Shown piece by piece: positions 1-9,314 of a DNA stretch of 64,000 bases; the stretch's first letter is position 1; each line of letters starts with the position of its first letter. The stretch is from contig NZ_AUXV01000067.1 of assembly GCF_001625575.1 (NCBI RefSeq), positions 186,001-250,000 of the forward strand. The letters run 5' to 3'. The notes under the pieces are model-generated. The model had not been told where the DNA came from. It saw only the letters and a list, made by a program, of their open reading frames with translations, and did not search any database. The stretch is from Pseudoalteromonas luteoviolacea S2607 (GTDB taxonomy: Bacteria > Pseudomonadota > Gammaproteobacteria > Enterobacterales > Alteromonadaceae). The position numbers and the translations under genes are program-made.

Positions 1-43
1 AACTCTCAATCGTAATTTCCTCTAACTTTAAAATTTCTGACAT
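1..43 (-). CDS. 5' end of a gene running off the left edge
   Basis: Reading the - strand, an ATG at 43 is preceded by a good Shine-Dalgarno run (AAGGGG, about 5 bases upstream) and opens a frame MSEILKLEEITIES that stays open to the window edge. Only 14 codons are visible, so no family can be named. It is divergent from ugd, and the 104 bases between them must hold promoters for both. That it is a real gene start rests on the ribosome binding site alone. Confidence 0.55.
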   Translation of the reverse strand, partial: MSEILKLEEITIES

Positions 44-147
44 TTTTCCCCTTCATTATGTCCTTGTTAGCTTAATTCGAAAATTTAATGTCGCCTCTGA
101 TGGGACGTTGAAGCTTAGTCTACTAAATGGCAGGCAGGGAAAAGTAA

Positions 148-1314
148 ATGAAAATAGCGGTTGCAGGAATAGGCTATGTAGGGCTTTCCAATGCAGTATT
201 GTTGGCCCAGCACAATGAAGTCATGGCTTTCGATATCGATGAAAGTAAAGTCAGTGCGATAAATAATGGCATATCGCCAATTCTAGACGAAGATATTAGT
301 GAGTACCTGAAAAGTTCGAAATTACGGCTCGCTGCAACCTCTGATAAAGTTGAAGCATTTTCACATGCAGAGTTCGTGATAGTCGCTACCCCGACCAATT
401 ACGATCCAATAACAAATTGCTTTAACACAACTTCAGTTGAGGCGGTTATTGAAGATATTATCTCGATTAATCCTGCTGCACACATAATAATAAAGTCTAC
501 AGTGCCTGTCGGCTATACGCTTGGGCTACAACATAAATACCAATCTGAACAGATAATCTTTTCGCCTGAATTTCTAAGAGAGGGTAAAGCTCTTCATGAC
601 AACCTATATCCCTCGAGAATTATTGTAGGCAGCAAAAGTCAGAAGGCTCATCATTTTGCTGAGCTGATGTCACATGGTGCAAAGAAAAAGGATGTGGAAA
701 CTTTGTTTACCGGCTCTACAGAAGCTGAGGCAGTGAAACTGTTTTCAAATACTTATTTGGCAATGCGGATCGCTTATTTTAACGAGTTAGATAGTTACTC
801 AGAAGCACATCAGCTAAATACACGCGAAATTATCAAGGGAGTAGGGCTAGACCCAAGAATAGGCGATCATTATAACAACCCTTCATTTGGTTATGGTGGA
901 TATTGCCTACCTAAAGATACTAAACAGCTGGTGGCAAACTACCAAGATGTGCCAAGCAATATCATCGGTGCTATTGTTGATGCAAATAGAACCAGAAAAG
1001 ACTTTGTGGCCGAGTCGATATTAAAGAGGCAACCAAAGGTTGTTGGAATACATCGATTAGTCATGAAATCTGGTTCAGATAATTTCAGAGCTTCTGCCAT
1101 TCAAGGTGTTATGAAGCGAATTAAAGCAAAAGGAATTGAAGTGATCATCTATGAACCAACGTATCGCGAAGAGAGGTTTTTTAATTCAAGGGTCATTACT
1201 AACTTAGCGCAGTTGAAGCAGGAGGCAGATATTATAGTGACGAACAGAATGTCTCAGGATTTAGAGGATGTTGAGTATAAAGTCTATACACGAGACTTAT
1301 TTGGTAAGGACTGA
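148..1314 (+). CDS. ugd: UDP-glucose 6-dehydrogenase
   Basis: Oxidises UDP-glucose to UDP-glucuronate with two NAD+ in the cytoplasm. The 388 residues match the usual length of the short Ugd class. A Rossmann GIGYVG motif lies at residues 7-12, the IIFSPEFLREGKA block near residue 140, and the catalytic cysteine is Cys253 in GYGGYCLPKDTKQL. The start is supported by AGGGAAAAG just upstream. It is separated from wza by about 690 bases, so it probably has its own transcript. UDP-GlcA may feed the polysaccharide made by the downstream locus or a different polymer; no glycosyltransferase here can be tied to it. Confidence 0.95.
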   Translation: MKIAVAGIGYVGLSNAVLLAQHNEVMAFDIDESKVSAINNGISPILDEDISEYLKSSKLRLAATSDKVEAFSHAEFVIVATPTNYDPITNCFNTTSVEAVIEDIISINPAAHIIIKSTVPVGYTLGLQHKYQSEQIIFSPEFLREGKALHDNLYPSRIIVGSKSQKAHHFAELMSHGAKKKDVETLFTGSTEAEAVKLFSNTYLAMRIAYFNELDSYSEAHQLNTREIIKGVGLDPRIGDHYNNPSFGYGGYCLPKDTKQLVANYQDVPSNIIGAIVDANRTRKDFVAESILKRQPKVVGIHRLVMKSGSDNFRASAIQGVMKRIKAKGIEVIIYEPTYREERFFNSRVITNLAQLKQEADIIVTNRMSQDLEDVEYKVYTRDLFGKD

Positions 1315-1550
1315 TAAGTATTTTGGGGTGTCATAAGCATCCATGCATACCTGCCAGTCTATATACTGTTTCTTTTATGGAAACTTGTTCTCCGACCTCT
1401 GCTGGTCATGTTTTTAGTTATATTAATAGGGTCAGTATTAATTCTGATGTTTTGTATCTCGCAACAGCTGTTTATGATTGGCGATGGAAAAATTATTCTG
1501 TATAATATTTGAGGTTAGGGAGATTTCTAAATAAAGATACAAGGAACAGT

Positions 1551-1628
1551 ATGAAAACAATTCAAAATACCTCTACTTTTGCTGCTGCTACTGTAGAGAA
1601 TTCATCAAATTTTTCTCGAAATCAATGA
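1551..1628 (+). CDS. Possible 25-residue leader peptide
   Basis: An ATG preceded by AAGGAACAGT, a good Shine-Dalgarno at about 5 bases, opens a 25-codon frame beginning MKTIQNTSTFAAATVENSSN and ending at TGA. It is Thr/Asn/Ser/Ala-rich with no membrane segment. It could be a small expressed peptide, the decayed start of a longer gene, or chance. It lies some 380 bases ahead of wza. No homologue is known to me. Confidence 0.25.
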   Translation: MKTIQNTSTFAAATVENSSNFSRNQ

Positions 1629-1888
1629 GCTATTCATCAGTTGGCTATTTGGTTTGTGGTGCAATAAATTACAATTCACGGTTAGTTTGAATTTTGCAAT
1701 TATCTTTTCAGATGTTGAGATCAGAAAACCAGCAGTATGTGATAAATAACCCCCCTAAAAGGTGTATAAAAATTGGTACTAATCGAGATTTTTTCATGTA
1801 AATCAAGCGTATTTTAGTTAGGATTTATTTGCATGGCTATTGCAACAAATCTTTAGTAAAACTCATGTAACATTAACGCAATGTAAAC

Positions 1889-1917
1889 TTGCGATTGATT
1901 TCATCGCATGCTTTAAT
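1889..1917 (+). promoter_or_regulatory. Candidate sigma-70 promoter for wza-wzb-wzc
   Basis: TTGCGA (1889-1894), a 17-base spacer and TTTAAT (1912-1917) give a -35/-10 pair matching 4 of 6 and 5 of 6 consensus bases. It would start transcription near 1924 and leave an 80-base untranslated leader before wza. Found by eye in AT-rich DNA, so chance matches are possible. Confidence 0.4.
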
Positions 1918-2004
1918 TAGCCATCGCATAAGTAGGACTTATGTTTCTTAGTTGAAAACAACTCAGATAGTAAGAATAAGTATTAAAATATTTAGGAATA
2001 ACAA

Positions 2005-3126
2005 ATGGCCCAACGCTGTAAAAATTTCATTGCCACTTCTGCTGCTGCATGTATTTTGGTAATGAGTGGCTGCACCTTAATCCCAGGTGGGCATTACGAA
2101 GGAATTACGTCAGGTGATAAAACAACAAGCTTGGAGCAAGATCTTTCAAAAGTTAATATCCAGCTTATAGATTCTACATTAATTAAACAGCACAAAAACC
2201 AAAACCACCAAGTTAAACAGCACCAGTCTAAAGGCTTAGAACTGTCAGATTATGAATATAAGCTGGGAGTGGGTGATGTAATCACTGTTGGTGTTTGGGA
2301 TCACCCTGAGTTAACTATACCTGCGGCCGTGCAAAGAACTGCGGAATTTGATGGCTTCCGTGTTCAAGCCGATGGCACCATAACATATGCATATGCACCA
2401 AAAGTACCAGCTGCTGGAAAGACAGTTGCTGAACTGAGAGAAGAATTAGTAAAACGCTTGAGCCGAGTGATTGAAGATCCGCAAATTGATGTCAAAGTTG
2501 TTGGATTTAGAAGTCAAAAAGCTTACGTGACTGGTGAAGTAACCAAACCGGGTGTCTACCCTATTCGTGAAACACCTCTTACCCTTATTGACGCTATCAA
2601 TTTAGCTGGTGGTTTAACAGAGCGAGCTGATTGGCAGGTAGTGACTTTTACACGTGGCGATAAGGTAGAGCATATTGAGCTCGATAGCTTTTACGCAAAA
2701 GGGGATATCTCCCAAAACCGATTATTAAAGCATGGTGATGTGATCCATGTATCCCGCAATGATAAGCGTAATGTATACGTAATGGGAGAAGTCAACAAAG
2801 TTGGCACTGTTGAGGTAAACCGTTATGGCTTAAACCTAGCTGAAGCTTTATCTGAAGCTGGAGGCATTAACGAGCGTATTGCGGATGCTAACGGTATTTT
2901 TGTATTGAGAAAAAGAGATCTTGAACAAGATGGTGTCATCGCAGATGTATATCAGTTAAGAGCTAATAATATAGCTGCGCTTGTGTTCGCTGAACAATTT
3001 GAGTTAGAGCCGCAAGACATTGTCTATGTGACCAGTGCACCAATTGCTCGCTGGAACAAAGTTATTAGCCTGTTACTTCCGTCGCTTTCAACGGTAGATG
3101 CAATCCAAGACATTGATAATCAATAA
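2005..3126 (+). CDS. wza: Polysaccharide export outer-membrane lipoprotein (OPX, Wza-like)
   Basis: Forms the outer-membrane channel through which Wzy-dependent polysaccharide leaves the cell. The 373 residues compare with about 379 for E. coli Wza. A lipoprotein signal ends in the lipobox MSGC with the acylated cysteine at residue 23. The polysaccharide-export domain starts with YKLGVGDVITVGVWDHPEL near residue 85. SLBB-type segments follow (for example AYVTGEVTKPGVYPI and VYVMGEVNKVGTVEV). It is first in a wza-wzb-wzc operon, with 15 bases to the phosphatase gene. Confidence 0.95.
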   Translation: MAQRCKNFIATSAAACILVMSGCTLIPGGHYEGITSGDKTTSLEQDLSKVNIQLIDSTLIKQHKNQNHQVKQHQSKGLELSDYEYKLGVGDVITVGVWDHPELTIPAAVQRTAEFDGFRVQADGTITYAYAPKVPAAGKTVAELREELVKRLSRVIEDPQIDVKVVGFRSQKAYVTGEVTKPGVYPIRETPLTLIDAINLAGGLTERADWQVVTFTRGDKVEHIELDSFYAKGDISQNRLLKHGDVIHVSRNDKRNVYVMGEVNKVGTVEVNRYGLNLAEALSEAGGINERIADANGIFVLRKRDLEQDGVIADVYQLRANNIAALVFAEQFELEPQDIVYVTSAPIARWNKVISLLLPSLSTVDAIQDIDNQ

Positions 3127-3141
3127 ATAGGTATCCGTATA

Positions 3142-3576
3142 ATGTTTGATAGTATATTGGTTGTCTGCGCTGGGAATATTTGCAGAAGTCCAACGGCTGA
3201 GTACGTGTTGAAACATAAATTGAAAGAAACCAAAATTAATGTTTCATCCGCAGGTTTAACTGCGTTAGAAGGTAAACCAGCTGACCCAATGGCGCGCGAA
3301 ATTGCGAGCAGCCATGGTATTGAAATGAATGAACACCAAGGGCGTCAACTTACCTCTCAGCTTATTGCCAGTAATTCAGTCATCCTTGTAATGGAAGAGC
3401 GACACTTAACTGATTTGTGTAATCGGTATCCGCAAGCGCGCGGAAAAACATTCTTATTGGGTAAGTGGCTTGGTGATAAAGAAATTCCAGATCCCTACCG
3501 CCAAAGTAAAGAAGCCTTTGAGCATGTATACGAATTAATCGATAGCGCTTGTGGCGCTTGGCAGAAGTATTTATAA
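3142..3576 (+). CDS. wzb: Low-molecular-weight protein-tyrosine phosphatase (Wzb-like)
   Basis: Removes phosphate from the tyrosine cluster of the neighbouring Wzc kinase, the cycle that controls capsule chain length and export. The 144 residues are typical. The phosphatase loop is C9-AGNIC-R15-S, fitting C-X5-R-S, and the general-acid aspartate is D117 in DPYRQS. It acts in the cytoplasm. It lies between wza and wzc with only a few bases on either side, which indicates one transcript. Confidence 0.95.
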   Translation: MFDSILVVCAGNICRSPTAEYVLKHKLKETKINVSSAGLTALEGKPADPMAREIASSHGIEMNEHQGRQLTSQLIASNSVILVMEERHLTDLCNRYPQARGKTFLLGKWLGDKEIPDPYRQSKEAFEHVYELIDSACGAWQKYL

Positions 3577-3590
3577 GGATGAAAGAGTCA

Positions 3591-5828
3591 ATGAATGCTC
3601 AATCAAACCTAGCAAATGGTGTGCAACAGAAGCAAACCTCACAACAAGCGCAAGAAATCGATTTAATGGCATTGTTTGGCGCTTTGCTTGACCGAAAACT
3701 GTTTATTGTCGGCTTCACTGCGCTGTTTATGATAATTGGTGTAGCGGTAATGATATTTAGCACGCCAGTTTATCAAGCTACCGCAATGATCCAAGTTGAA
3801 GAAAAAGGTGGTTCGGTTCCTGGTTTTGACGAATTAGGCGGCATATTTGAGACGACATCAGCTGCTGTGACCGAAATTGAACTACTTAAATCTCGTAGCA
3901 TTATCGGTGAGGCTGTAGATAGTCTAAAGCTTGATATTGTGGTTGAGCCCAAGCTATTTCCTATTATTGGGGGTCGTTCTTTCCGTAAGTTTACCCCGAT
4001 GCAAGAGGGTGAATTGGCGGAGCCTAGTTTTGGTGCTAGCAGTTATGCGTGGGGTGGTGAAAAGGTTGAAGTATTCAAGTTTGAAGTACCGAAAAGTGCA
4101 ATTGAAACTGAGTTTGTACTAGTTGCTCTAGGTAACGAACGATTTGAGCTATTCAACGGAAACGGCGATAGCGTTTTAAAAGGCAAGGTTGGCGACGAAG
4201 TTTCAAATGGTTCATTTACTCTGACGATCAAAACCTTGCATGCACGACCAGAGACGGAGTTTGTTTTAGTTAAGCATGATCGTTTAAATACTATTTTGGA
4301 TTTGCAAACGACCATCGCAGCGGGTGAGAAAGGCAAAGATTCCGGTATTATCAATTTGAGCCTACAAAATGAGAATGCAGATTACGCGCAAATCGTGTTA
4401 AACAAAGTAGCAAGTATTTATGTACGTCACAACGTAGAGCGAAACAGTGCAGAAGCACAAAAATCATTGGAATTTTTGGAGTATCAACTCCCTCAGGTCA
4501 AAAAACAACTAGAAGCTGCTGAACAGCGTTTTAACGACTATCAAGTAAAACAACAATCAGTTGATATCACCCTCGAAACTGAAGGTGTACTTAAGCAGTT
4601 AGTGAAGTTAGAAACTCAATTACAAGAGTTAGAGCTTAAGAAGCTAGAGCTTGGCCGTAAATTCAAGCAGAGTCACCCAAGCTATCAGGCTGCGGTTGAG
4701 CAAATAGAAGCCGTTGAAAACCAAAAGCGCCGATTGGCAGCTGAGGTTCAAGTGCTTCCTGAAACACAACAAGAATTGTTGAGACTTACCAGAGATGTAG
4801 AAGTAAACAATGAAATCTATACATTGCTACTCGCAAAAACCCAAGAATTAGACATTGTTCGTGCGGGCACAGTGGGCAATGTGCGCGTTATTGATTTTGC
4901 TGAAGTCAATATCTCGAAACCTGTAAAACCACAAAAAGCGTTGATTGTTATTATGGCGACAATGCTAGGTGGCATGTTGGCCGTAGCTATTGTATTGATT
5001 CAAAAGGCTATGCATAAGGGGATTGAGGATCCAAGTGAGATTGAAGCGCTCGGATTACCTGTTTATGCAAGCGTACCGTATTCAGAGTATCAAGTTAAAT
5101 TGACTGGCTTTGCAAAAGCGCGCAAAGGCAAAACGGCAAAAGCAAAATCTATATTAGCTGTAGATAACCCTGCAGACCTTTCTATTGAAGCGCTGAGAAG
5201 TCTTCGCACAAGCTTGCACTTTGCAATGATGGAAGCAAAAAATAATGTAATTGCGATATCAGGCCCAAGCCCTGGTGTTGGTAAATCGTTTATTTCCGTA
5301 AACCTAGCGACAGTACTTGCCCAAAGTGAAAAGAAAGTGCTCATTATCGACGCGGATATGCGTAAGGGTTACTTGCAGACTCAATTTGGTATGAATTGGG
5401 ACGATGGTCTAAGCGATTACCTTTCTGGCCGAATTACACTTGAGCAAGCTACAAAACAGAGTCAGGTAGCAGGGTTAGATGTAATGACGCGTGGGCAAAT
5501 CCCACCGAATCCATCTGAGCTGTTAATGCATGAAAACTTCTCTAAGTTAGTTGCAGAAGTGAGTGCAAAGTATGACTTGGTGATTATCGATACACCACCA
5601 ATCCTTGCTGTTACCGATCCTGCGATTGTGAGTGCTCATGCAGGGAGTACCCTATTGGTTACACGCTTTGGACAAAACCATGCCAAAGAGTTGGAAGTAA
5701 CACGTAACCGCTTTGAGCAAAACGGTATTGATGTAAAAGGTGTTGTATTTAATGGCGTTGTGAAAAAAGCGAGTAATGCCTATGGATACTATGGCTATTA
5801 CAATTACGAATATAAATCTGATAAATAA
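3591..5828 (+). CDS. wzc: Polysaccharide co-polymerase and tyrosine autokinase (Wzc-like)
   Basis: Inner-membrane kinase that pairs with Wza and sets polymer length. The 745-residue version starts at ATG 3591, with AAGGA about 11 bases upstream. An upstream TTG frame from 3549 would overlap wzb and lacks a binding site, and ATG 3579 sits directly on the AAGG. The order is a first membrane segment at about residues 37-56, a large periplasmic Wzz-type region with coiled coil, a second membrane segment near 450-470, and then the BY-kinase domain. The kinase has Walker A GPSPGVGKS near 558, Walker A' VLIIDADMRKG near 584 and Walker B LVIIDTPP near 663. The tail YGYYGYYNYEY is the autophosphorylated tyrosine cluster. 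Confidence 0.95.
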   Translation: MNAQSNLANGVQQKQTSQQAQEIDLMALFGALLDRKLFIVGFTALFMIIGVAVMIFSTPVYQATAMIQVEEKGGSVPGFDELGGIFETTSAAVTEIELLKSRSIIGEAVDSLKLDIVVEPKLFPIIGGRSFRKFTPMQEGELAEPSFGASSYAWGGEKVEVFKFEVPKSAIETEFVLVALGNERFELFNGNGDSVLKGKVGDEVSNGSFTLTIKTLHARPETEFVLVKHDRLNTILDLQTTIAAGEKGKDSGIINLSLQNENADYAQIVLNKVASIYVRHNVERNSAEAQKSLEFLEYQLPQVKKQLEAAEQRFNDYQVKQQSVDITLETEGVLKQLVKLETQLQELELKKLELGRKFKQSHPSYQAAVEQIEAVENQKRRLAAEVQVLPETQQELLRLTRDVEVNNEIYTLLLAKTQELDIVRAGTVGNVRVIDFAEVNISKPVKPQKALIVIMATMLGGMLAVAIVLIQKAMHKGIEDPSEIEALGLPVYASVPYSEYQVKLTGFAKARKGKTAKAKSILAVDNPADLSIEALRSLRTSLHFAMMEAKNNVIAISGPSPGVGKSFISVNLATVLAQSEKKVLIIDADMRKGYLQTQFGMNWDDGLSDYLSGRITLEQATKQSQVAGLDVMTRGQIPPNPSELLMHENFSKLVAEVSAKYDLVIIDTPPILAVTDPAIVSAHAGSTLLVTRFGQNHAKELEVTRNRFEQNGIDVKGVVFNGVVKKASNAYGYYGYYNYEYKSDK

Positions 5829-5860
5829 GAAAGCGTTACAAGCTAATCGTTTATGAGTAT

Positions 5861-5888
5861 GGGCTACTCTGAACACCTTCAGAGGCCC
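5861..5888 (+). terminator. Hairpin between wzc and wecB (attenuator or weak terminator)
   Basis: GGGC-TA-CTCTGAA, loop CACC, then TTCAGAG-GCCC: an 11-base-pair stem with a two-base bulge. The downstream sequence ATCTCTTG is only moderately U-rich. A second small stem (AAGCC/GGCTT) follows at about 5899-5915. It could reduce read-through from the export genes into the sugar genes or protect the wzc mRNA end. Confidence 0.45.
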
Positions 5889-5972
5889 ATCTCTTGAGAA
5901 AAGCCGCAATAGGCTTATGTAACTGCGATTTGACATCGCGTAGTAGTAAACATTAGGTAAAAGGGAAAAACG

Positions 5973-7100
5973 GTGAAAGTTCTTACAGTTTTTGGAACAC
6001 GACCAGAGGCCATTAAAATGGCCCCGCTAGTACATGCTTTAGCTGCTGATGCGCGTTTTGAACAAAAAGTATGTGTGACTGCACAGCACCGTGAAATGCT
6101 TGATCAGGTGTTAGAGCTATTTAAGATCGCTCCCGATTACGATTTAAATATCATGAAAGCTGGGCAAACACTGCCTGAAGTTACTAGCCGTATTATTTTA
6201 GAGCTCACACCTGTATTAAAAGAGTTTAAACCCGATGTTGTATTGGTACACGGTGATACTGCGACTACTTTTGCTGCTAGTTTGGCTGCTTACTATGAGC
6301 AGATTGCTGTTGGGCATGTGGAAGCTGGTCTACGAACTGGTAATATTTACTCCCCATGGCCTGAAGAGGCGAATCGCAAGCTTACAGGTGCATTGACCAA
6401 ATACCACTTTGCGCCGACAGAAACCTCTAAAAATAACTTGGTATCAGAGAATTATGATAAAGCTGATATCTATGTGACGGGTAATACCGTGATTGATGCT
6501 TTATTCATGGTTAAAAAGAAAATTGAACAAGATAGTGACTTATCAGCAACGCTATCTGAGCAATTTCCATTCTTAGACGATACCAAGAAATTAATTCTAG
6601 TAACAGGTCACCGAAGAGAAAGCTTTGGTGGCGGGTTTGAAAGGATTTGTGAGGCTCTTGCAAAGACGGCTCAGGCTCACCCTGAAGCACAGATCCTTTA
6701 TCCTGTTCACCTAAACCCAAATGTTCAAGAGCCAGTAAAACGCATCTTGGGAGGGGTTGATAATGTTCACCTTATTGAACCTAAACAATATTTACCATTT
6801 GTCTACTTAATGAACAAGGCGCATATTATATTGACAGACTCGGGCGGTATTCAAGAAGAAGCGCCTAGTTTAGGCAAGCCGGTCTTAGTTATGAGAGACA
6901 CCACTGAACGCCCTGAAGCTGTTGAAGCTGGAACCGTCAAATTAGTGGGTACGAACGTTGAAGTTATAACCTCAACACTCAATGAATTATTGACCAATGA
7001 AGCCAGTTATCAAGCTATGAGCCACGCCCACAACCCTTATGGTGATGGCTCTGCAAGTCAAAGAATATGCGATATATTGGCTGAGTCTAAGCATAGCTAA
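5973..7100 (+). CDS. wecB: UDP-N-acetylglucosamine 2-epimerase (non-hydrolysing)
   Basis: Interconverts UDP-GlcNAc and UDP-ManNAc. The 375 residues match WecB (376 in E. coli). Visible motifs are FGTRPEAIKMAPL at the N-terminus, HVEAGLRTGN, PWPEEANRKL, TGHRRESFGGGFERI and TDSGGIQEEAPSLGKPVL. The start is GTG at 5973 behind AAGGGAAAAA. It is followed after 54 bases by the matching dehydrogenase wecC, so the pair supplies UDP-ManNAcA for the polymer. Confidence 0.95.
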   Translation: MKVLTVFGTRPEAIKMAPLVHALAADARFEQKVCVTAQHREMLDQVLELFKIAPDYDLNIMKAGQTLPEVTSRIILELTPVLKEFKPDVVLVHGDTATTFAASLAAYYEQIAVGHVEAGLRTGNIYSPWPEEANRKLTGALTKYHFAPTETSKNNLVSENYDKADIYVTGNTVIDALFMVKKKIEQDSDLSATLSEQFPFLDDTKKLILVTGHRRESFGGGFERICEALAKTAQAHPEAQILYPVHLNPNVQEPVKRILGGVDNVHLIEPKQYLPFVYLMNKAHIILTDSGGIQEEAPSLGKPVLVMRDTTERPEAVEAGTVKLVGTNVEVITSTLNELLTNEASYQAMSHAHNPYGDGSASQRICDILAESKHS

Positions 7101-7154
7101 TGTTTGACTATTGATAGCTCTTAAATTTAAAGTTTAAATAACAAAAGGGATTCC

Positions 7155-8426
7155 ATGTCTTTTAATACAATTTCGGTGGTTGGCCTCGGATACATAGGTT
7201 TACCAACTGCAGCAATGTTTGCCTCACGTAAAAAAAAGGTGATTGGTGTCGACGTAAATAAGCATGCCGTCGAGACGATTAATCGAGGTGAAATACATAT
7301 TGTAGAACCTGAACTAGATATGATTGTTCATGCAGCTGTGACTGAAGGGTATTTGAAAGCAACGACATCACCTGAGCCTGCTGATGCATTCTTAATTGCT
7401 GTGCCTACCCCATTTAAAAATAATGGTTCAGAAGTCCCAGAGCCGGACCTTGCATACATAGAGGCGGCAAGTAAAGCAATAGCACCGGTACTTAAAAAAG
7501 GTGATTTAGTTATTCTTGAGTCGACTTCTCCTGTGGGTGCTACAGAACAAATGGCAGAGTGGTTAGCCGCTGCGCGCTCAGATTTAACCTTCCCACAACA
7601 AGAAGGTGAAAACTCAGATATTAGAGTCGCTCATTGCCCAGAACGTGTTTTACCAGGTCATGTGGTCAGAGAACTTGTTGAGAATGACCGCGTCATCGGT
7701 GGCATGACTAACAAATGTTCAGAGGCTGCAATTGAGTTGTACAAGATATTTGTCGCTGGTGAGTGCGTTAAGACCAATGCTCGAACAGCCGAAATGGCAA
7801 AATTGACTGAAAACTCATGTCGAGATGTGCAGATAGCATTTGCCAACGAATTGTCTGTGATTTGTGACAAGTTAGACATAGATGTCTGGGAGTTGATTTC
7901 ACTCGCAAATCGTCACCCAAGAATTAATATTTTACAACCAGGTCCTGGTGTCGGTGGGCACTGTATTGCAGTTGACCCATGGTTTATCGTGAGCAAAACA
8001 CCAGAAGAGGCGAATATTATTCATTGTGCTCGTAAAGTGAATGATAATAAGCCTGAGTGGGTAATAAATAAAGTCAAGCAAGCTATTGCTGACTTTCTCC
8101 AGCAAAACCCTTCAAAAACGATTAGTGACGTAAAAATTGCTTGTTATGGTTTAGCATTTAAACCTGATATTGATGACTTAAGAGAAAGTCCTGCATTAAG
8201 AATCACGAAATCAATTAGTGAATTTCACGGCGGTCCAGTGTTTGCCGTTGAGCCAAATATTCAATCATTGCCAAATAACTTACAAAATATTGAGTTGTTA
8301 AATAAAACAGATGCGCTTGAATTTGCGGATATACATGTATTACTGGTGAGGCATAGCGCGTTTAAAGATGTTGAGTTTGATAAAGATTTCTTAATTGATT
8401 CAGCAGGCTTTCAATACCACTTATAG
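7155..8426 (+). CDS. wecC: UDP-N-acetyl-D-mannosamine dehydrogenase
   Basis: Oxidises UDP-ManNAc to UDP-ManNAcA using NAD+. The 423 residues compare with 420 for E. coli WecC. The Rossmann motif GLGYIGLPTAAMFA is at the N-terminus and the catalytic cysteine is Cys270 in GPGVGGHCIAVDPWF. The C-terminal substrate-binding part contains CYGLAFKPDIDDLRESPA. It sits between wecB and rmlA, and its stop lies 10 bases before the rmlA start. Its product is the probable source of the sugar modified by the amidotransferase trio at 20377-22906. Confidence 0.94.
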   Translation: MSFNTISVVGLGYIGLPTAAMFASRKKKVIGVDVNKHAVETINRGEIHIVEPELDMIVHAAVTEGYLKATTSPEPADAFLIAVPTPFKNNGSEVPEPDLAYIEAASKAIAPVLKKGDLVILESTSPVGATEQMAEWLAAARSDLTFPQQEGENSDIRVAHCPERVLPGHVVRELVENDRVIGGMTNKCSEAAIELYKIFVAGECVKTNARTAEMAKLTENSCRDVQIAFANELSVICDKLDIDVWELISLANRHPRINILQPGPGVGGHCIAVDPWFIVSKTPEEANIIHCARKVNDNKPEWVINKVKQAIADFLQQNPSKTISDVKIACYGLAFKPDIDDLRESPALRITKSISEFHGGPVFAVEPNIQSLPNNLQNIELLNKTDALEFADIHVLLVRHSAFKDVEFDKDFLIDSAGFQYHL

Positions 8427-8436
8427 AGGAGATGTT

Positions 8437-9306
8437 ATGAGAAAAGGGGTTATTTTGGCGGGAGGAAGCGGTACACGCTTATACCCGTTAACAACAGTGG
8501 TAAGTAAACAATTAATGCCAGTTTATGATAAACCTATGGTTTATTATCCTTTGGCAACGTTGATGCAAGCCGGCATTCAGGAAATTTTAATTATTTCAAC
8601 ACCAGCGGAACTGCCTCGTTTTGAATCTCTTCTTGGTGATGGCAGTAAGTTTGGTGTGTCTATTTCTTATAAAGTTCAACCATCTCCAGACGGTCTGGCA
8701 CAAGCATTTATTCTAGCGGAAGAGTTTCTAGATGGCAGTGCATGTGCTTTGGTTTTAGGCGACAATTTGTTTTACGGCCATAACTTAACTAAGTCTCTTC
8801 AGAGTGCTAATAAACGCACAGATGAAGCGACTATATTTGGTTATCATGTTGCTAATCCGAAAGCATACGGTGTTGTTGAGTTTGATGAAAACAACAGTGT
8901 TGTGTCAATTGAAGAAAAACCACAGAATCCAAAGTCAAATTATGCGGTACCTGGTTTGTACTTCTTCGACGCTGACGTCGTTGAAGTGGCAAAACAAGTT
9001 AAGCCCTCAGCACGTGGTGAATTAGAGATCACTGATGTCATTCAGCACTATTTAGATGCCGGAAAGTTAAAAGTTGAGATCATGGGTCGTGGTACTGCTT
9101 GGCTAGATACAGGTACACATGATGACCTGCTATCAGCTGCGAACTTCATTGCCACTGTTGAAAAGCGCCAAGGTCTTAAAATTAACTGCCCAGAAGAAGT
9201 GGCATATCGCAATGGTTGGCTATCTCGAGAGCAGCTATTAGATATTGCTGAACCTCTTCGCAAGAGCGGTTACGGAGAGTACTTGCTTAAGTTATTGCAG
9301 GAGTAG
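8437..9306 (+). CDS. rmlA: Glucose-1-phosphate thymidylyltransferase
   Basis: Makes dTDP-glucose from dTTP and glucose-1-phosphate, the entry to both dTDP-rhamnose and dTDP-3-amino sugars. ATG 8437 is chosen because TAGAGGAG sits 6-7 bases upstream and the protein then starts MRKGVILAGGSGTRLYP, as in the family; an in-frame upstream codon at 8395 would overlap wecC. The length is 289 residues. The nucleotide-binding signature GGSGTRL is at residues 9-15, and VLGDNLFYGH and EEKPQNPKSNYAVPGLYF follow. Confidence 0.95.
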   Translation: MRKGVILAGGSGTRLYPLTTVVSKQLMPVYDKPMVYYPLATLMQAGIQEILIISTPAELPRFESLLGDGSKFGVSISYKVQPSPDGLAQAFILAEEFLDGSACALVLGDNLFYGHNLTKSLQSANKRTDEATIFGYHVANPKAYGVVEFDENNSVVSIEEKPQNPKSNYAVPGLYFFDADVVEVAKQVKPSARGELEITDVIQHYLDAGKLKVEIMGRGTAWLDTGTHDDLLSAANFIATVEKRQGLKINCPEEVAYRNGWLSREQLLDIAEPLRKSGYGEYLLKLLQE

Positions 9307-9314
9307 CATTTTAT

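Larger units (their letters stand above)
1315..2004 (+). other. Long leader between ugd and wza
   Basis: There are 690 bases without a convincing large gene. A 60-codon frame at 1323-1505 has no ribosome binding site and no recognisable composition. A 25-codon frame at 1551 and a promoter-like pair at 1889-1917 are listed separately. I looked for a JUMPstart/ops element (GGCGGTAG core) and did not see one. Confidence 0.6.

Noticed and set aside
1323..1505. 60-codon frame after ugd
   Set aside because: No ribosome binding site, Cys- and Tyr-rich random-looking composition, and no domain pattern.
1315..2004. JUMPstart/ops element for RfaH ahead of the polysaccharide operon
   Set aside because: No GGCGGTAG core was found by eye in the leader; similar strings elsewhere lie inside coding sequence.
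3549..3590. Upstream TTG start giving a 759-residue Wzc
   Set aside because: It overlaps the end of wzb, has no binding site, and the extra residues do not resemble a Wzc N-terminus; ATG 3591 is better placed.
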